Assembly: GCF_022179765.1 (NCBI RefSeq)
Contig: NZ_BPRE01000004.1
Coordinates: 308,204-372,203 of the forward strand
Direction: 5' to 3'
Source: Methylorubrum suomiense
GTDB lineage: Bacteria; Pseudomonadota; Alphaproteobacteria; Rhizobiales; Beijerinckiaceae
Length of the DNA stretch: 64,000 nucleotides
Shown: piece by piece, positions 56,975 to 64,000 of the stretch
Position numbering within the stretch: position 1 is the first letter of the stretch
Layout of the letters: each line of letters starts with the position of its first letter
The notes under the pieces: generated by a model
Seen by the model: only the letters and a program-made list of their open reading frames with translations
Databases searched by the model: none
Told to the model about the DNA's origin: nothing
Made by a program: the position numbers and the translations under genes

Positions 56975-58024
56975 TCACGCCTGGAACGACAGCACTGCCC
57001 GTGTTCCGGTTCGGCCCGGAGCGTAGGTGAGGGCGGAGCGCAGGTTCGATGCCATCGCTCGGATGATCCGGGAGCCGAGACCGGTGCCCTTCGCCTCGCC
57101 TTCGCCGGTCCAGCCGACGCCGTCATCCTCGACCGCCAGCGAGAGGGTGTCCGGATCCTGACGCTCCACCGTGACCCGGATCTCCCCCGAAGTCTCGGCC
57201 GGGTAGGCGTATTTGTAGGCGTTGGTGACGAGTTCGGTGACGACGACGCCGAGGGACACCGCCTTGTCGGTCGCGAGCCGAATCGGCTCGGCTCGGAGGC
57301 GGATGGCGTGGTCGCGCCCCGAGGCCTTCATGGCGAGCTGCAATTCCTCCACGAGGCCGCTCAGATAAGCGTCGAGTTCCACCGCCTCGACATCCTGCGA
57401 GGTGTAGAGGCGCCGATGAATGCCGGCGATGGCCGAGATGCGGTTCTGCATCTCTTCCAGGGCCTCCTTGGCGGCCGGATCCTTGACCGCACTGGTCTGC
57501 ATGCGGGCGAGCGCCGCCACCAATGTCAAGGAATTGGCGACGCGATGATTGACCTCGCGCAGCAAAAGCTCGGCGCGGTCACGGGCTTCACGAACCGCTG
57601 CCTCGGCACGCTCCTTGTCCCGCCGCAAAGCCTCCGCGCGCAAAGCCGTATCGACCGCCTCGCCCAGCAATTCGCGGAACTGGCCCTGCACATCCTTCCA
57701 AACGTAATCGACCGCTCCCGCCTTGAGGGCGGCGACCGCCACGCGGCTGTCCTCGGAGCCGGTGACGTAGACCACCGGGGGAGCGTCCGGCAGGGCGCGA
57801 ATGTCCGGCAAGAGATCGAGCCCGGTCTGCCCCGGCATGTGATGGTCGAGGGCCACCAAGTCGATGCCGCCCTCGCGCAGCCGTGCGAGCCCCGCACCGC
57901 AATCGAGGACGACCTCGACGGCGTAGCCACGACTCTGAAGCGCCCGCTGCACGAGACGGCCAAGGCCCGGATCGTCATCGATGTAGAGAATGCGGCCGGC
58001 GGCCGGGGCAGGCGTCCCGCTCAT
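56975..58024 (-). CDS. receiver domain-HWE/HisKA_2 histidine kinase hybrid
   Basis: The product is 349 residues. The receiver spans residues 10-125 (RILYIDDDPGLGRLVQRALQ, phosphoacceptor in VALDHHMPG). A coiled linker leads to an HWE-type kinase (LLLREVNHRVANSLTLVAAL) and an ATPase domain (VVVTELVTNAYKYAYPAE, then GTGLGSRIIRAMA). The start overlaps the upstream response regulator by 4 bp. It is the last gene of a three-gene sensory operon. Confidence 0.9.
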   Translation of the reverse strand: MSGTPAPAAGRILYIDDDPGLGRLVQRALQSRGYAVEVVLDCGAGLARLREGGIDLVALDHHMPGQTGLDLLPDIRALPDAPPVVYVTGSEDSRVAVAALKAGAVDYVWKDVQGQFRELLGEAVDTALRAEALRRDKERAEAAVREARDRAELLLREVNHRVANSLTLVAALARMQTSAVKDPAAKEALEEMQNRISAIAGIHRRLYTSQDVEAVELDAYLSGLVEELQLAMKASGRDHAIRLRAEPIRLATDKAVSLGVVVTELVTNAYKYAYPAETSGEIRVTVERQDPDTLSLAVEDDGVGWTGEGEAKGTGLGSRIIRAMASNLRSALTYAPGRTGTRAVLSFQA

Positions 58025-58473
58025 GAGTTCTCGGGCACTTGCATCACCGAGAAGAACAGCCCGAGCTGACGGATCGCGTTCGAGAAGCCTTCGTAGTTGA
58101 CCGGCTTGGTGATGTAGACGTTGGCGCCGAGATCGTAGCAGCGCTGGACTTCGCGGGCGTCGTCGGTGGTCGTCAGGACCACGACCGGCGAGCGGCGGGT
58201 ATGCGGATTGGCCTTGATCCGCTCGAGAATGTCGATGCCGGTCATATCCGGAAGGTTCAGGTCGAGCAGGACGAGCAGATGACGCCGTGCGCTCGCCTCG
58301 CCGGTGCCGTCCGGCCCGAGCAGGTAGGCGAGCGCAGAGGTGCCGTCGCGAAAGGGAACGATCTCGTTGTTCACGCCCGCGCGGCGGATGTTGCGCTCAA
58401 TCAGGCGGGCATGACCTTCGTCGTCCTCGATCATCACGATGCAGACGGGGTGCACGGCGGTCTCCATCGTCAT
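58021..58473 (-). CDS. single-domain response regulator (Rcp1-like)
   Basis: The product is 150 residues. Acid pocket IEDDEGHARLIERNIRRAG, phosphoacceptor Asp in LVLLDLNLPDMTGIDILERI, and the KPVN lysine (VYITKPVNYEGF) are all present. It overlaps both neighbours by 4 bp, so it probably relays phosphate between the MHYT kinase and the hybrid kinase. No DNA-binding output domain is present. Confidence 0.92.
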   Translation of the reverse strand: MTMETAVHPVCIVMIEDDEGHARLIERNIRRAGVNNEIVPFRDGTSALAYLLGPDGTGEASARRHLLVLLDLNLPDMTGIDILERIKANPHTRRSPVVVLTTTDDAREVQRCYDLGANVYITKPVNYEGFSNAIRQLGLFFSVMQVPENS

Positions 58474-60359
58474 TCGGCGGCGAGCCGCGTTACAGCGGCC
58501 TCGATCCGATTGCCTGTAACCGTCCCGCGCGGCAGCGTCACCGTAAACGTCGTACCCGTACCCAGCGTCGAGGACAGCTCGATGCGGCCATCCAGCGCCC
58601 GCACTAGGGCCTTCACATGGGCGAGGCCGATTCCGTCGCCGGGTTGATCCTGCGCACCGGAGCGTCGAAACAACTCGAAGACGCGGGCATGATCCTTCGA
58701 TGCGATGCCGCGGCCGTTGTCCGAGACGACGAAACGCACTCGGTTGCCCGGCGCCGGCTTCGCCGCGATCTCGATGCGCCCCGGCCGGGCGGGATCGAGA
58801 TATTTTAGAGCGTTGTCGACGAGATTGCCGAAGATCTGCTCAATTGCGAGGCGGTCGGCGGCGATGGTCGGCATGCCCTGCGCCACCGTGACGATCGCCC
58901 CCCGCCGCTCGGCCTGATGGCGCTGGGCATCGACGATGCCTTGGAACAGCGCGGTCGTGTCGATGGGCTCGGCGTCGAAGCGGCGTCTTCCCTCACGGGA
59001 CAGTTTGAGAATCGCCGCGATCAGGCCCTCCATCTTGGTGATTGCCGCGCTGATGAAGCCCAGTGCCTCGGCCATATCGGTATCGATCCGCTTGGCCTGC
59101 GGATGGTCTCCGAGCGCCGCGCGGATGTCCTCGCGGGTCGCCTCCAATTCGCTGGTGAAACCCATCACGTTGACGAGGGGCGCCCGCAAATCGTGGCTCA
59201 CGATATAGGCGTAGCGCTGAATCTCCTCGTTCGACTCGCGCAACTCGGCTTCGGCCTCCCGCTGCTCGGTGATGTCGGTATGGACGCCGACCCATTCGCG
59301 GATCGCACCGTGCGGATCCAGAACGGGGATCGCCCGGATGGCGAAATGGCGCCATGTGCCGTCCTTGGCCCGAACTCGATGCTCGTGGACGAAGGTTCGG
59401 CGCTCCGCGACCGTTCGATTCCATTCATCGATGCTCGCTTGCCGGTCGTCGGGGTGGACGGCCTCGGCCCAACCATAGCCTTCGTATTCGGCGCGCGACT
59501 GGCCGGTCAGGGCCGACCATCCGGGCTGCTCCCCAGCCATGCGGCCCTGCGGGTCGTTCGTCCAGAGCACACCGCGCACGGCTTGGATCGCGGCGCGAAA
59601 GCGTTCCTCGCTCGCGCGCAGCTCGCCGCCGACTCTTTGTTGATCGACCGAGGAAGCGAGGATCGCGAGAAACAGGATGACGAAGGTGGCACCCGCGACG
59701 GCGAGCGCGAGGTTCTGCTGATCTACGCTCGTGGCAGCGACATGGGCTGCGTGCGCTCCGCCCACCTCCGCCGTCAAGGTTGCCGCCGCCATTCCGGTAT
59801 AGTGCATGCCCGCCACGGCTGCGCCCATGAGGCAGGCGGCACCGAGCTTCTGCCAGGGACTGCCGGTGCGGAAGGTGAGCCACAGGGCAGCGGTCGCCGC
59901 CGTGATCGCGATCGCGACCGAAAGGGCGACGATCGGTACACTGAAGGCCAAATTGCCGTGCACCTGCATCGCCGCCATGCCGGTGTAGTGCATCGCGGCC
60001 ACCCCGATCCCCATCAGGGGGCCGCTGATGAAGATATCGCGGTCACGTGCGCCTTCCCGGGCGACGAAGGCGAGGGCGAGGCCAGTGACGCTGATGGCGA
60101 TGGCAAGCGAGAGGATCGTGAGTCCGAGATGGTAGCTGGCCGGTAGCCCCATCTCGAACGCCAGCACGCCGACGAAATGCATCGACCAGATGCCACCGCC
60201 CATCGCCAGGGCAGACCCTGCGAGCCAGGCGAACCGCAGCTTCGGATCGGCGCTGCGAACCCGCCCCCCCAGGTCGAGGGCCGTGTAGGACGCGAAGACC
60301 GCGATGGCGATCGACAGGGCGACGAGCGCCGGATTGTAGCCTGTTGGGACCATCGCCAT
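58470..60359 (-). CDS. MHYT-PAS sensor histidine kinase
   Basis: The product is 629 residues. The N-terminal seven-helix MHYT domain (about 1-240) repeats M-H-(F/Y)-x-G three times: MHFVGVLAFEMG, MHYTGMAAMQV and MHYTGMAAATL. It is thought to sense O2, CO or NO through copper. A PAS/PAC domain follows (VLWTNDPQGRMAGEQPGWSA). The HisKA box is AYIVSHDLRAPLVNVMGF and the ATPase shows NLVDNALKYLDPARPGRIEI, then DNGRGIASKDHARVFELFRR. It heads the operon with the two regulators downstream. Confidence 0.9.
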   Translation of the reverse strand: MAMVPTGYNPALVALSIAIAVFASYTALDLGGRVRSADPKLRFAWLAGSALAMGGGIWSMHFVGVLAFEMGLPASYHLGLTILSLAIAISVTGLALAFVAREGARDRDIFISGPLMGIGVAAMHYTGMAAMQVHGNLAFSVPIVALSVAIAITAATAALWLTFRTGSPWQKLGAACLMGAAVAGMHYTGMAAATLTAEVGGAHAAHVAATSVDQQNLALAVAGATFVILFLAILASSVDQQRVGGELRASEERFRAAIQAVRGVLWTNDPQGRMAGEQPGWSALTGQSRAEYEGYGWAEAVHPDDRQASIDEWNRTVAERRTFVHEHRVRAKDGTWRHFAIRAIPVLDPHGAIREWVGVHTDITEQREAEAELRESNEEIQRYAYIVSHDLRAPLVNVMGFTSELEATREDIRAALGDHPQAKRIDTDMAEALGFISAAITKMEGLIAAILKLSREGRRRFDAEPIDTTALFQGIVDAQRHQAERRGAIVTVAQGMPTIAADRLAIEQIFGNLVDNALKYLDPARPGRIEIAAKPAPGNRVRFVVSDNGRGIASKDHARVFELFRRSGAQDQPGDGIGLAHVKALVRALDGRIELSSTLGTGTTFTVTLPRGTVTGNRIEAAVTRLAAE

Positions 60360-60492
60360 CGGGTTCGGGTGGAATTGCGAACGCCGTCCGAAGCTACAAA
60401 ATCACACGCGGAGGCGCCATCGCGATCAATGATGGCGGGAGGGTACGATCGTGTGAGAAAGGAATTTTCCGCGCGACCCGAGCCCCCTCGGA

Positions 60493-60783
60493 TTAGGCTC
60501 GATTGTCTTGCGGCTGGAAGCGGGCACCGATCATTTCATCTTCGCGCCAGATGACGCGGCAGACGGTAGCGGCCGGAAGACACGAGGCAACCAGCAGGAA
60601 CACGTCAGGGATGATGGCAGCGTCCGGCAGGGTGATCCGCACACCCCCGTTCGAGACATCATGCACGAGGCAACCGACCGAGCTGTGCTCGTCGAGCGCG
60701 ATCAATCCGGCCTCGCCGACACGGAGGCGCGGTTCTGCTCGCTGCTCTGCACTGGTCAACATGGTCCGTCCGCGATCGCTCAT
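60493..60783 (-). CDS. PilZ domain protein
   Basis: This 96-residue protein has the c-di-GMP motif R-x-x-x-R (RAEPRLRVGE) and the DVSNGGVRI element ((D/N)xSxxG). The protein is a bare PilZ domain, so it likely acts by binding a partner. It stands alone between the MHYT kinase and a secreted protein gene. Confidence 0.88.
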   Translation of the reverse strand: MSDRGRTMLTSAEQRAEPRLRVGEAGLIALDEHSSVGCLVHDVSNGGVRITLPDAAIIPDVFLLVASCLPAATVCRVIWREDEMIGARFQPQDNRA

Positions 60784-60989
60784 CGGCCCTCGAACTCGCA
60801 GGTCGGCCTTAAGGAGAGACTGACGGCATGCATCGAATTGCGTGCATCTCTCGCAATTCCTGTGATTGCGAGCGTATTCGTCGCGAAGTCGTGCTGAAAC
60901 TGGGCCGGGGATGATCGAATTAACCGATCGTGATGCTCACACCGCGCGAGTGCGATAGAGCCGTCGATCGGTTTGTTAGGGACATGATC

Positions 60990-61277
60990 ATGCGTCTCCC
61001 GGTTTTCACTGCCGCCGCTCTCGCCGCTCTGGGCGCGGGTGCTGTCGGAGCCCAAGCCCAGCCCTTCGAAGGTCCGCCCGGACGTTATCCGCCCGGAACG
61101 ATCATCCAGCGCCAGACCAACACCACGGGCAACAGCGTCGATTACGTCATCGCGCCGGGTCCGACCGGTGCCGACACCATCACCACGAATTCCGCGGCCG
61201 GTGGCAATGCCGGGCAGCCCGAGCGAGCGATCCCGCAGGGGAGCGGGGGCGGCGGTACGGGCGGCAGCGCACGCTGA
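60990..61277 (+). CDS. small secreted protein
   Basis: The product is 95 residues. A signal peptide (RLPVFTAAALAALGAGAVGA) is cleaved near AQA. The mature part is Pro/Gly/Thr-rich (YPPGTIIQRQTNTTGNSVDY) and ends in a Gly/Ser tail. Two ATGs compete: 60990 places AGGG eight bases upstream, 60984 is closer. Function unknown. Confidence 0.65.
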   Translation: MRLPVFTAAALAALGAGAVGAQAQPFEGPPGRYPPGTIIQRQTNTTGNSVDYVIAPGPTGADTITTNSAAGGNAGQPERAIPQGSGGGGTGGSAR

Positions 61278-61294
61278 CGAGACGGCGATCAGCC

Positions 61295-61657
61295 ATGGCG
61301 TTCCGCTCCGAGACTCCGCCACCCCCGGCCGACCGCATACCCGAGGCGCCCCCCGCTTCATCCAGGCCGACAATTGCGCAGCTCAAAGCGGAGATCGATT
61401 CCGGCGCCACCGGCGACAAGATCGCAGCTCATGATCCCGGCCTTTCGCCGCTCGGTACCGATGACGAGGCGGCGGGCCGACCCCCCGAGCCGGCCCGTGT
61501 CGCGCAGGCCCGTGAACAGGAGACCCATCCGCGTCGACGCCGAGCGGCGCGGATGAACACCGCTCATGGCCGTAATCGCTGGGTCATGCCCCTCTATGCG
61601 GGAGTCGTCGTGGCGATTGCCGTCTCGATAGGGCTTGGCCTCTGGATCCTGCCGTAG
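61295..61657 (+). CDS. hypothetical protein with C-terminal membrane anchor
   Basis: The product is 120 residues. The first 85 residues are disordered and Pro/Glu/Arg-rich, and the last 25 contain one hydrophobic segment (VMPLYAGVVVAIAVSIGLGL). It is 18 bp downstream of the small secreted gene and probably cotranscribed. No family recognised. Confidence 0.6.
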   Translation: MAFRSETPPPPADRIPEAPPASSRPTIAQLKAEIDSGATGDKIAAHDPGLSPLGTDDEAAGRPPEPARVAQAREQETHPRRRRAARMNTAHGRNRWVMPLYAGVVVAIAVSIGLGLWILP

Positions 61658-61683
61658 CAGATCGGCCTTCTGTCGGCGGCGCT

Positions 61684-62133
61684 TCAACCCTTCTTCCGAA
61701 GGGGTCTGACAAATCCACCCGCCGCGTCCTGGAACCCGGTTGCACGGCAGAATGCCTCCAGGGTCGGTGCGTCCGGTGCCGTGAGACATTGGAGATCGTC
61801 GCAGCCAGCCATTCGCGCGGCCTGCGACGCCGACTTCAGAAGCTGGCGACCAATCCCCCGGCGGCGGTCGTCAGGCGCCACCAGCAGGGTGGTGATCTGG
61901 GCGACAGGGGCGTCGCTCGACAGTGCCGGATACCAATGCAGGACGACGATCCCGCTCGGCGGGCCCCACTCCAGGGCGAGTAGGGCTGTGCCCGTTTGAT
62001 GACGGAGAGTTTCGAGGCGTTGCGCCAGGAGGGATGCAGCGACGGGATGACCGGCGTTCAGCAGCATCTCCGCAAGACCGGGCGCATCGGCGGGCGTGGC
62101 GGTGCGAATTTCCAGGCCGTAACGGCGCCCCAA
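61684..62133 (-). CDS. GNAT-family N-acetyltransferase
   Basis: The product is about 149 residues. The acetyl-CoA site is ITTLLVAPDDRRRGIGRQLL with the R/Q-x-x-G-x-G/A motif, preceded by GIVVLHWYPALSSDAPVA. The start is uncertain. A TTG at 62133 has GGAG six bases upstream, and the frame stays open to 62229. It lies downstream of selD on the same strand with a gap of about 150 bp. Substrate unknown. Confidence 0.75.
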   Translation of the reverse strand: MGRRYGLEIRTATPADAPGLAEMLLNAGHPVAASLLAQRLETLRHQTGTALLALEWGPPSGIVVLHWYPALSSDAPVAQITTLLVAPDDRRRGIGRQLLKSASQAARMAGCDDLQCLTAPDAPTLEAFCRATGFQDAAGGFVRPLRKKG

Positions 62134-62279
62134 GCCCAACTCCGTATGTCTGGTGATCCGACATGCGGTTCCCGCCCTGCAGCCACCGCCAAGCCGATCT
62201 TCGGCGAATGTGCGACGATGACGAACCAAGCTCGCCCTCGACCCTCAGTGGGTTAGCACGAGATCGGGGGGAGGGGGGT

Positions 62280-63326
62280 TCAGATCACGCGGACCCCGGG
62301 CGCGCCATCCTCGACGCGCCCGATAATGGCCGCCTCTGTGAATCCGGCAGCCCGGATCGCCCCGAGATGCGTTTCCGCCTGCTCGGGACGACAGGACACG
62401 AGGAGCCCGCCCGAAGTCTGCGGATCGGTCAGCAGGTGGCAGCGCCAATCCGGCATGCCCTCCGGCAGGATGACGGACTCGCCGTAGGCCGACCAGTTAC
62501 GACGGGAGGCGCCGGTGATGAAGCCGTCGCGGGCCAAGGTTTCGGCGTGGGTGAGCAGCGGTACGGCTGCCGCTTCGATCACCACCGTCAGATCGGCCCC
62601 ACGGGCCAATTCGAGCCCGTGGCCGAGAAGACCGAAGCCCGTGACGTCGGTCATGGCATGAATGTCGGATTCGCGCGCGAGTTCGGCGCCGATCCGGTTC
62701 AACCGCGTCGTCGTGGCGATGAATTCGTCGTAGCCGCCAACGGGCAAGGCGGCCCGCTTGATGGCTGCGGAGTAGATCCCGACACCGAGGGGCTTCGTCA
62801 GGATCAAGGCGTCCCCGGTCCGCGCATCAATGTTGCGGCGGACCTCGTCGCGCCGGCACGTGCCGATGACCGCGAGTCCGTAGATCGGCTCCGGCGTGTC
62901 GATGGAATGCCCGCCGGCGACGGGAATGCCAGCTTCGGCACAGAGGCTCGCACCGCCCTTCAGGATCTGTGCGATGATTTCGGGTGCGACCTTGCCCACG
63001 GGCATGCCGAGGATGGCGAGCGCCATGATCGGCTTTCCCCCCATGGCATAGATATCGGAGATGGCGTTGGTAGCGGCGATGCGGCCGAAATCGTAGGGGT
63101 CATCCACCATCGGCGTGAAGAAATCGGTGGTGGCGATCACGCAGGTGCCGTCATCGAGAGCCCATACGGCGGCGTCGTCCGAGGTTTCGTTGCCGACGAG
63201 GAGACGCTCGAACGGGCCGGCCAGCGGTTGGTCGGCCAGCAAGGTGCGCAGCACGCCGGGATCGAGCTTGCAGCCACACCCACCGCCATGCGCCAGCGTG
63301 CTTAGGCGAACCGATGTCGCGTCCAT
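62280..63326 (-). CDS. selD: selenide, water dikinase
   Basis: This 348-residue enzyme makes selenophosphate from selenide and ATP. The N-terminal catalytic loop reads [16 protein letters not shown], with Cys17 where some relatives carry selenocysteine. The ATP-binding blocks [30 protein letters not shown] and [14 protein letters not shown] are intact. It provides selenium for selenocysteine or tRNA 2-selenouridine. No other selenium gene lies in the window. Confidence 0.94.
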   Translation of the reverse strand: MDATSVRLSTLAHGGGCGCKLDPGVLRTLLADQPLAGPFERLLVGNETSDDAAVWALDDGTCVIATTDFFTPMVDDPYDFGRIAATNAISDIYAMGGKPIMALAILGMPVGKVAPEIIAQILKGGASLCAEAGIPVAGGHSIDTPEPIYGLAVIGTCRRDEVRRNIDARTGDALILTKPLGVGIYSAAIKRAALPVGGYDEFIATTTRLNRIGAELARESDIHAMTDVTGFGLLGHGLELARGADLTVVIEAAAVPLLTHAETLARDGFITGASRRNWSAYGESVILPEGMPDWRCHLLTDPQTSGGLLVSCRPEQAETHLGAIRAAGFTEAAIIGRVEDGAPGVRVI

Positions 63327-63731
63327 CTCTCGCTCCCAGCACTGGCGGCTCGATCACCAGCGGACACGTTTTAGGTTGTCGGCGGCCTCTTGGAAGTCCG
63401 TCTTCGGCAGCGGCTGCCCGATGGTCGCTCGCGAAATGCTGCAATCGCACCGGCCGGCATCTACCGTTTCAGGCGTGCGGTGCTTCGCTTACTCGCCCCT
63501 GATCCGGTCTTCTCGGCACAATCTCGTGACCGATGAGCCTGAGGCGCGAGCAGGTGATTGCTGGTTTCGAAGGAAATCGAAAGGCGACGAACAGGACGCG
63601 TCTTCGTCAACAGTGCTTCGCGGTTTTCGCGCGCAGTCGAGAGCTGTGACGGGCACAGCCCCTGAACGCGCCAAGGCCCGCGCTGTGTGAGCGCGGGCCT
63701 TGGCGGATCGGTTCGGTGATGGTGTTGTGTT
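63327..63731. other. 405-bp region upstream of selD and downstream of tRNA-fMet
   Basis: It contains no supported gene. It holds the promoter side of selD and the large hairpin at 63670-63704. Confidence 0.4.
63670..63704 (-). terminator. probable rRNA operon terminator hairpin
   Basis: A perfect 15-bp stem with a 5-nt loop (GTGTG) lies 28 bp beyond the 3' end of tRNA-fMet in the direction of the rRNA operon. There is no T run, so it may be a rho-assisted terminator or a processing structure. Confidence 0.55.
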
Positions 63732-63808
<77 letters not shown>

Positions 63809-63917
63809 GAAGGTGTGTGGGTCGGGCCGGGTCGGCGTGAGCGTCGGGGCCGGATCGGATCGATCGAGGGAATGTGGGGGGCACCGCGGTGGGCGGTGAG
63901 GTGTGACGCGTCGTGCG

Positions 63918-64000
63918 CTGGGCAGGCCTGGCGGCGACCGACTCTCCCGTGTCTTGAGACACAGTACCATGGGCGCTGGTGCGTTTGACGGCCGAGTTCG
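63918..64000 (-). rRNA. rrf: 5S ribosomal RNA, 3' part
   Basis: The minus strand contains CGAACTCGGCCGTCAAACGC, then CATGGTACTGTGTCTCAAG and GGGAGAGTCGGTCGCCGCC, the conserved 3' two thirds of alphaproteobacterial 5S rRNA. The 5' end lies beyond the window. The 3' end is placed to within a few bases. Confidence 0.93.

Overview
The window looks like a chromosomal segment of a high-GC alphaproteobacterium of the Hyphomicrobiales, most likely Methylobacteriaceae (Methylobacterium/Methylorubrum type). The indications are a mesaconyl-CoA hydratase of the ethylmalonyl-CoA pathway, the pcm-tolC-popZ-valS order, popZ itself, DUF6894 and DUF1236 proteins, an alphaproteobacterial LexA box (GAAC-N7-GAAC), the comEC/lexA/gltX/gltA neighbourhood, and a 5S rRNA followed by initiator tRNA-Met. 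The species call is inference.

Bases 1 to about 24,100 are accessory DNA. They hold a decayed IS630 element (390-1573), poorly coding DNA, and a large serine recombinase carrying two transposase-like helix-turn-helix repeats. Next come an EamA transporter, a dGTPase, and an arsenic-resistance island: arsH divergent from arsR, arsC (LMW type), arsC (glutaredoxin type), ACR3 and an MFS gene. A set of hypothetical genes, a MazF-like gene and a compact cluster at 18,081-23,821 follow. The region ends at the 3' end of a tRNA-Ala(CGC), a classic island boundary.

The 18,081-23,821 cluster is the most striking part. An XRE regulator diverges from an OGG-type DNA glycosylase. A small beta-rich protein and a PfkB kinase-nucleoside deoxyribosyltransferase fusion follow, then a QueC-like enzyme, then a second copy of the small protein/fusion pair, and last an FRG-domain protein. 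Most genes overlap or nearly touch. The second fusion has lost the catalytic glutamate of its deoxyribosyltransferase domain. I infer a nucleobase or nucleotide-centred conflict (anti-phage) system related in parts to type IV CBASS ancillary genes, but with no cyclase in sight.

Bases 24,315-63,808 are mostly core genome. They include yggT, mesaconyl-CoA hydratase, thiD, an allantoinase fused to a decayed UraD domain, pyruvate kinase, carbonic anhydrase-like and TSUP proteins, tRNA-Asn and tRNA-Cys, and pcm-tolC-popZ-valS. They continue with a DegP-type protease, tartrate/malate dehydrogenase with a BKACE enzyme, DUF1236, lexA, comEC, gltX, gltA and an MBL hydrolase. A three-gene MHYT-PAS kinase/response-regulator/HWE-kinase operon, PilZ, GNAT and selD close this part. 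The window ends in the 5S rRNA of an rRNA operon on the minus strand.
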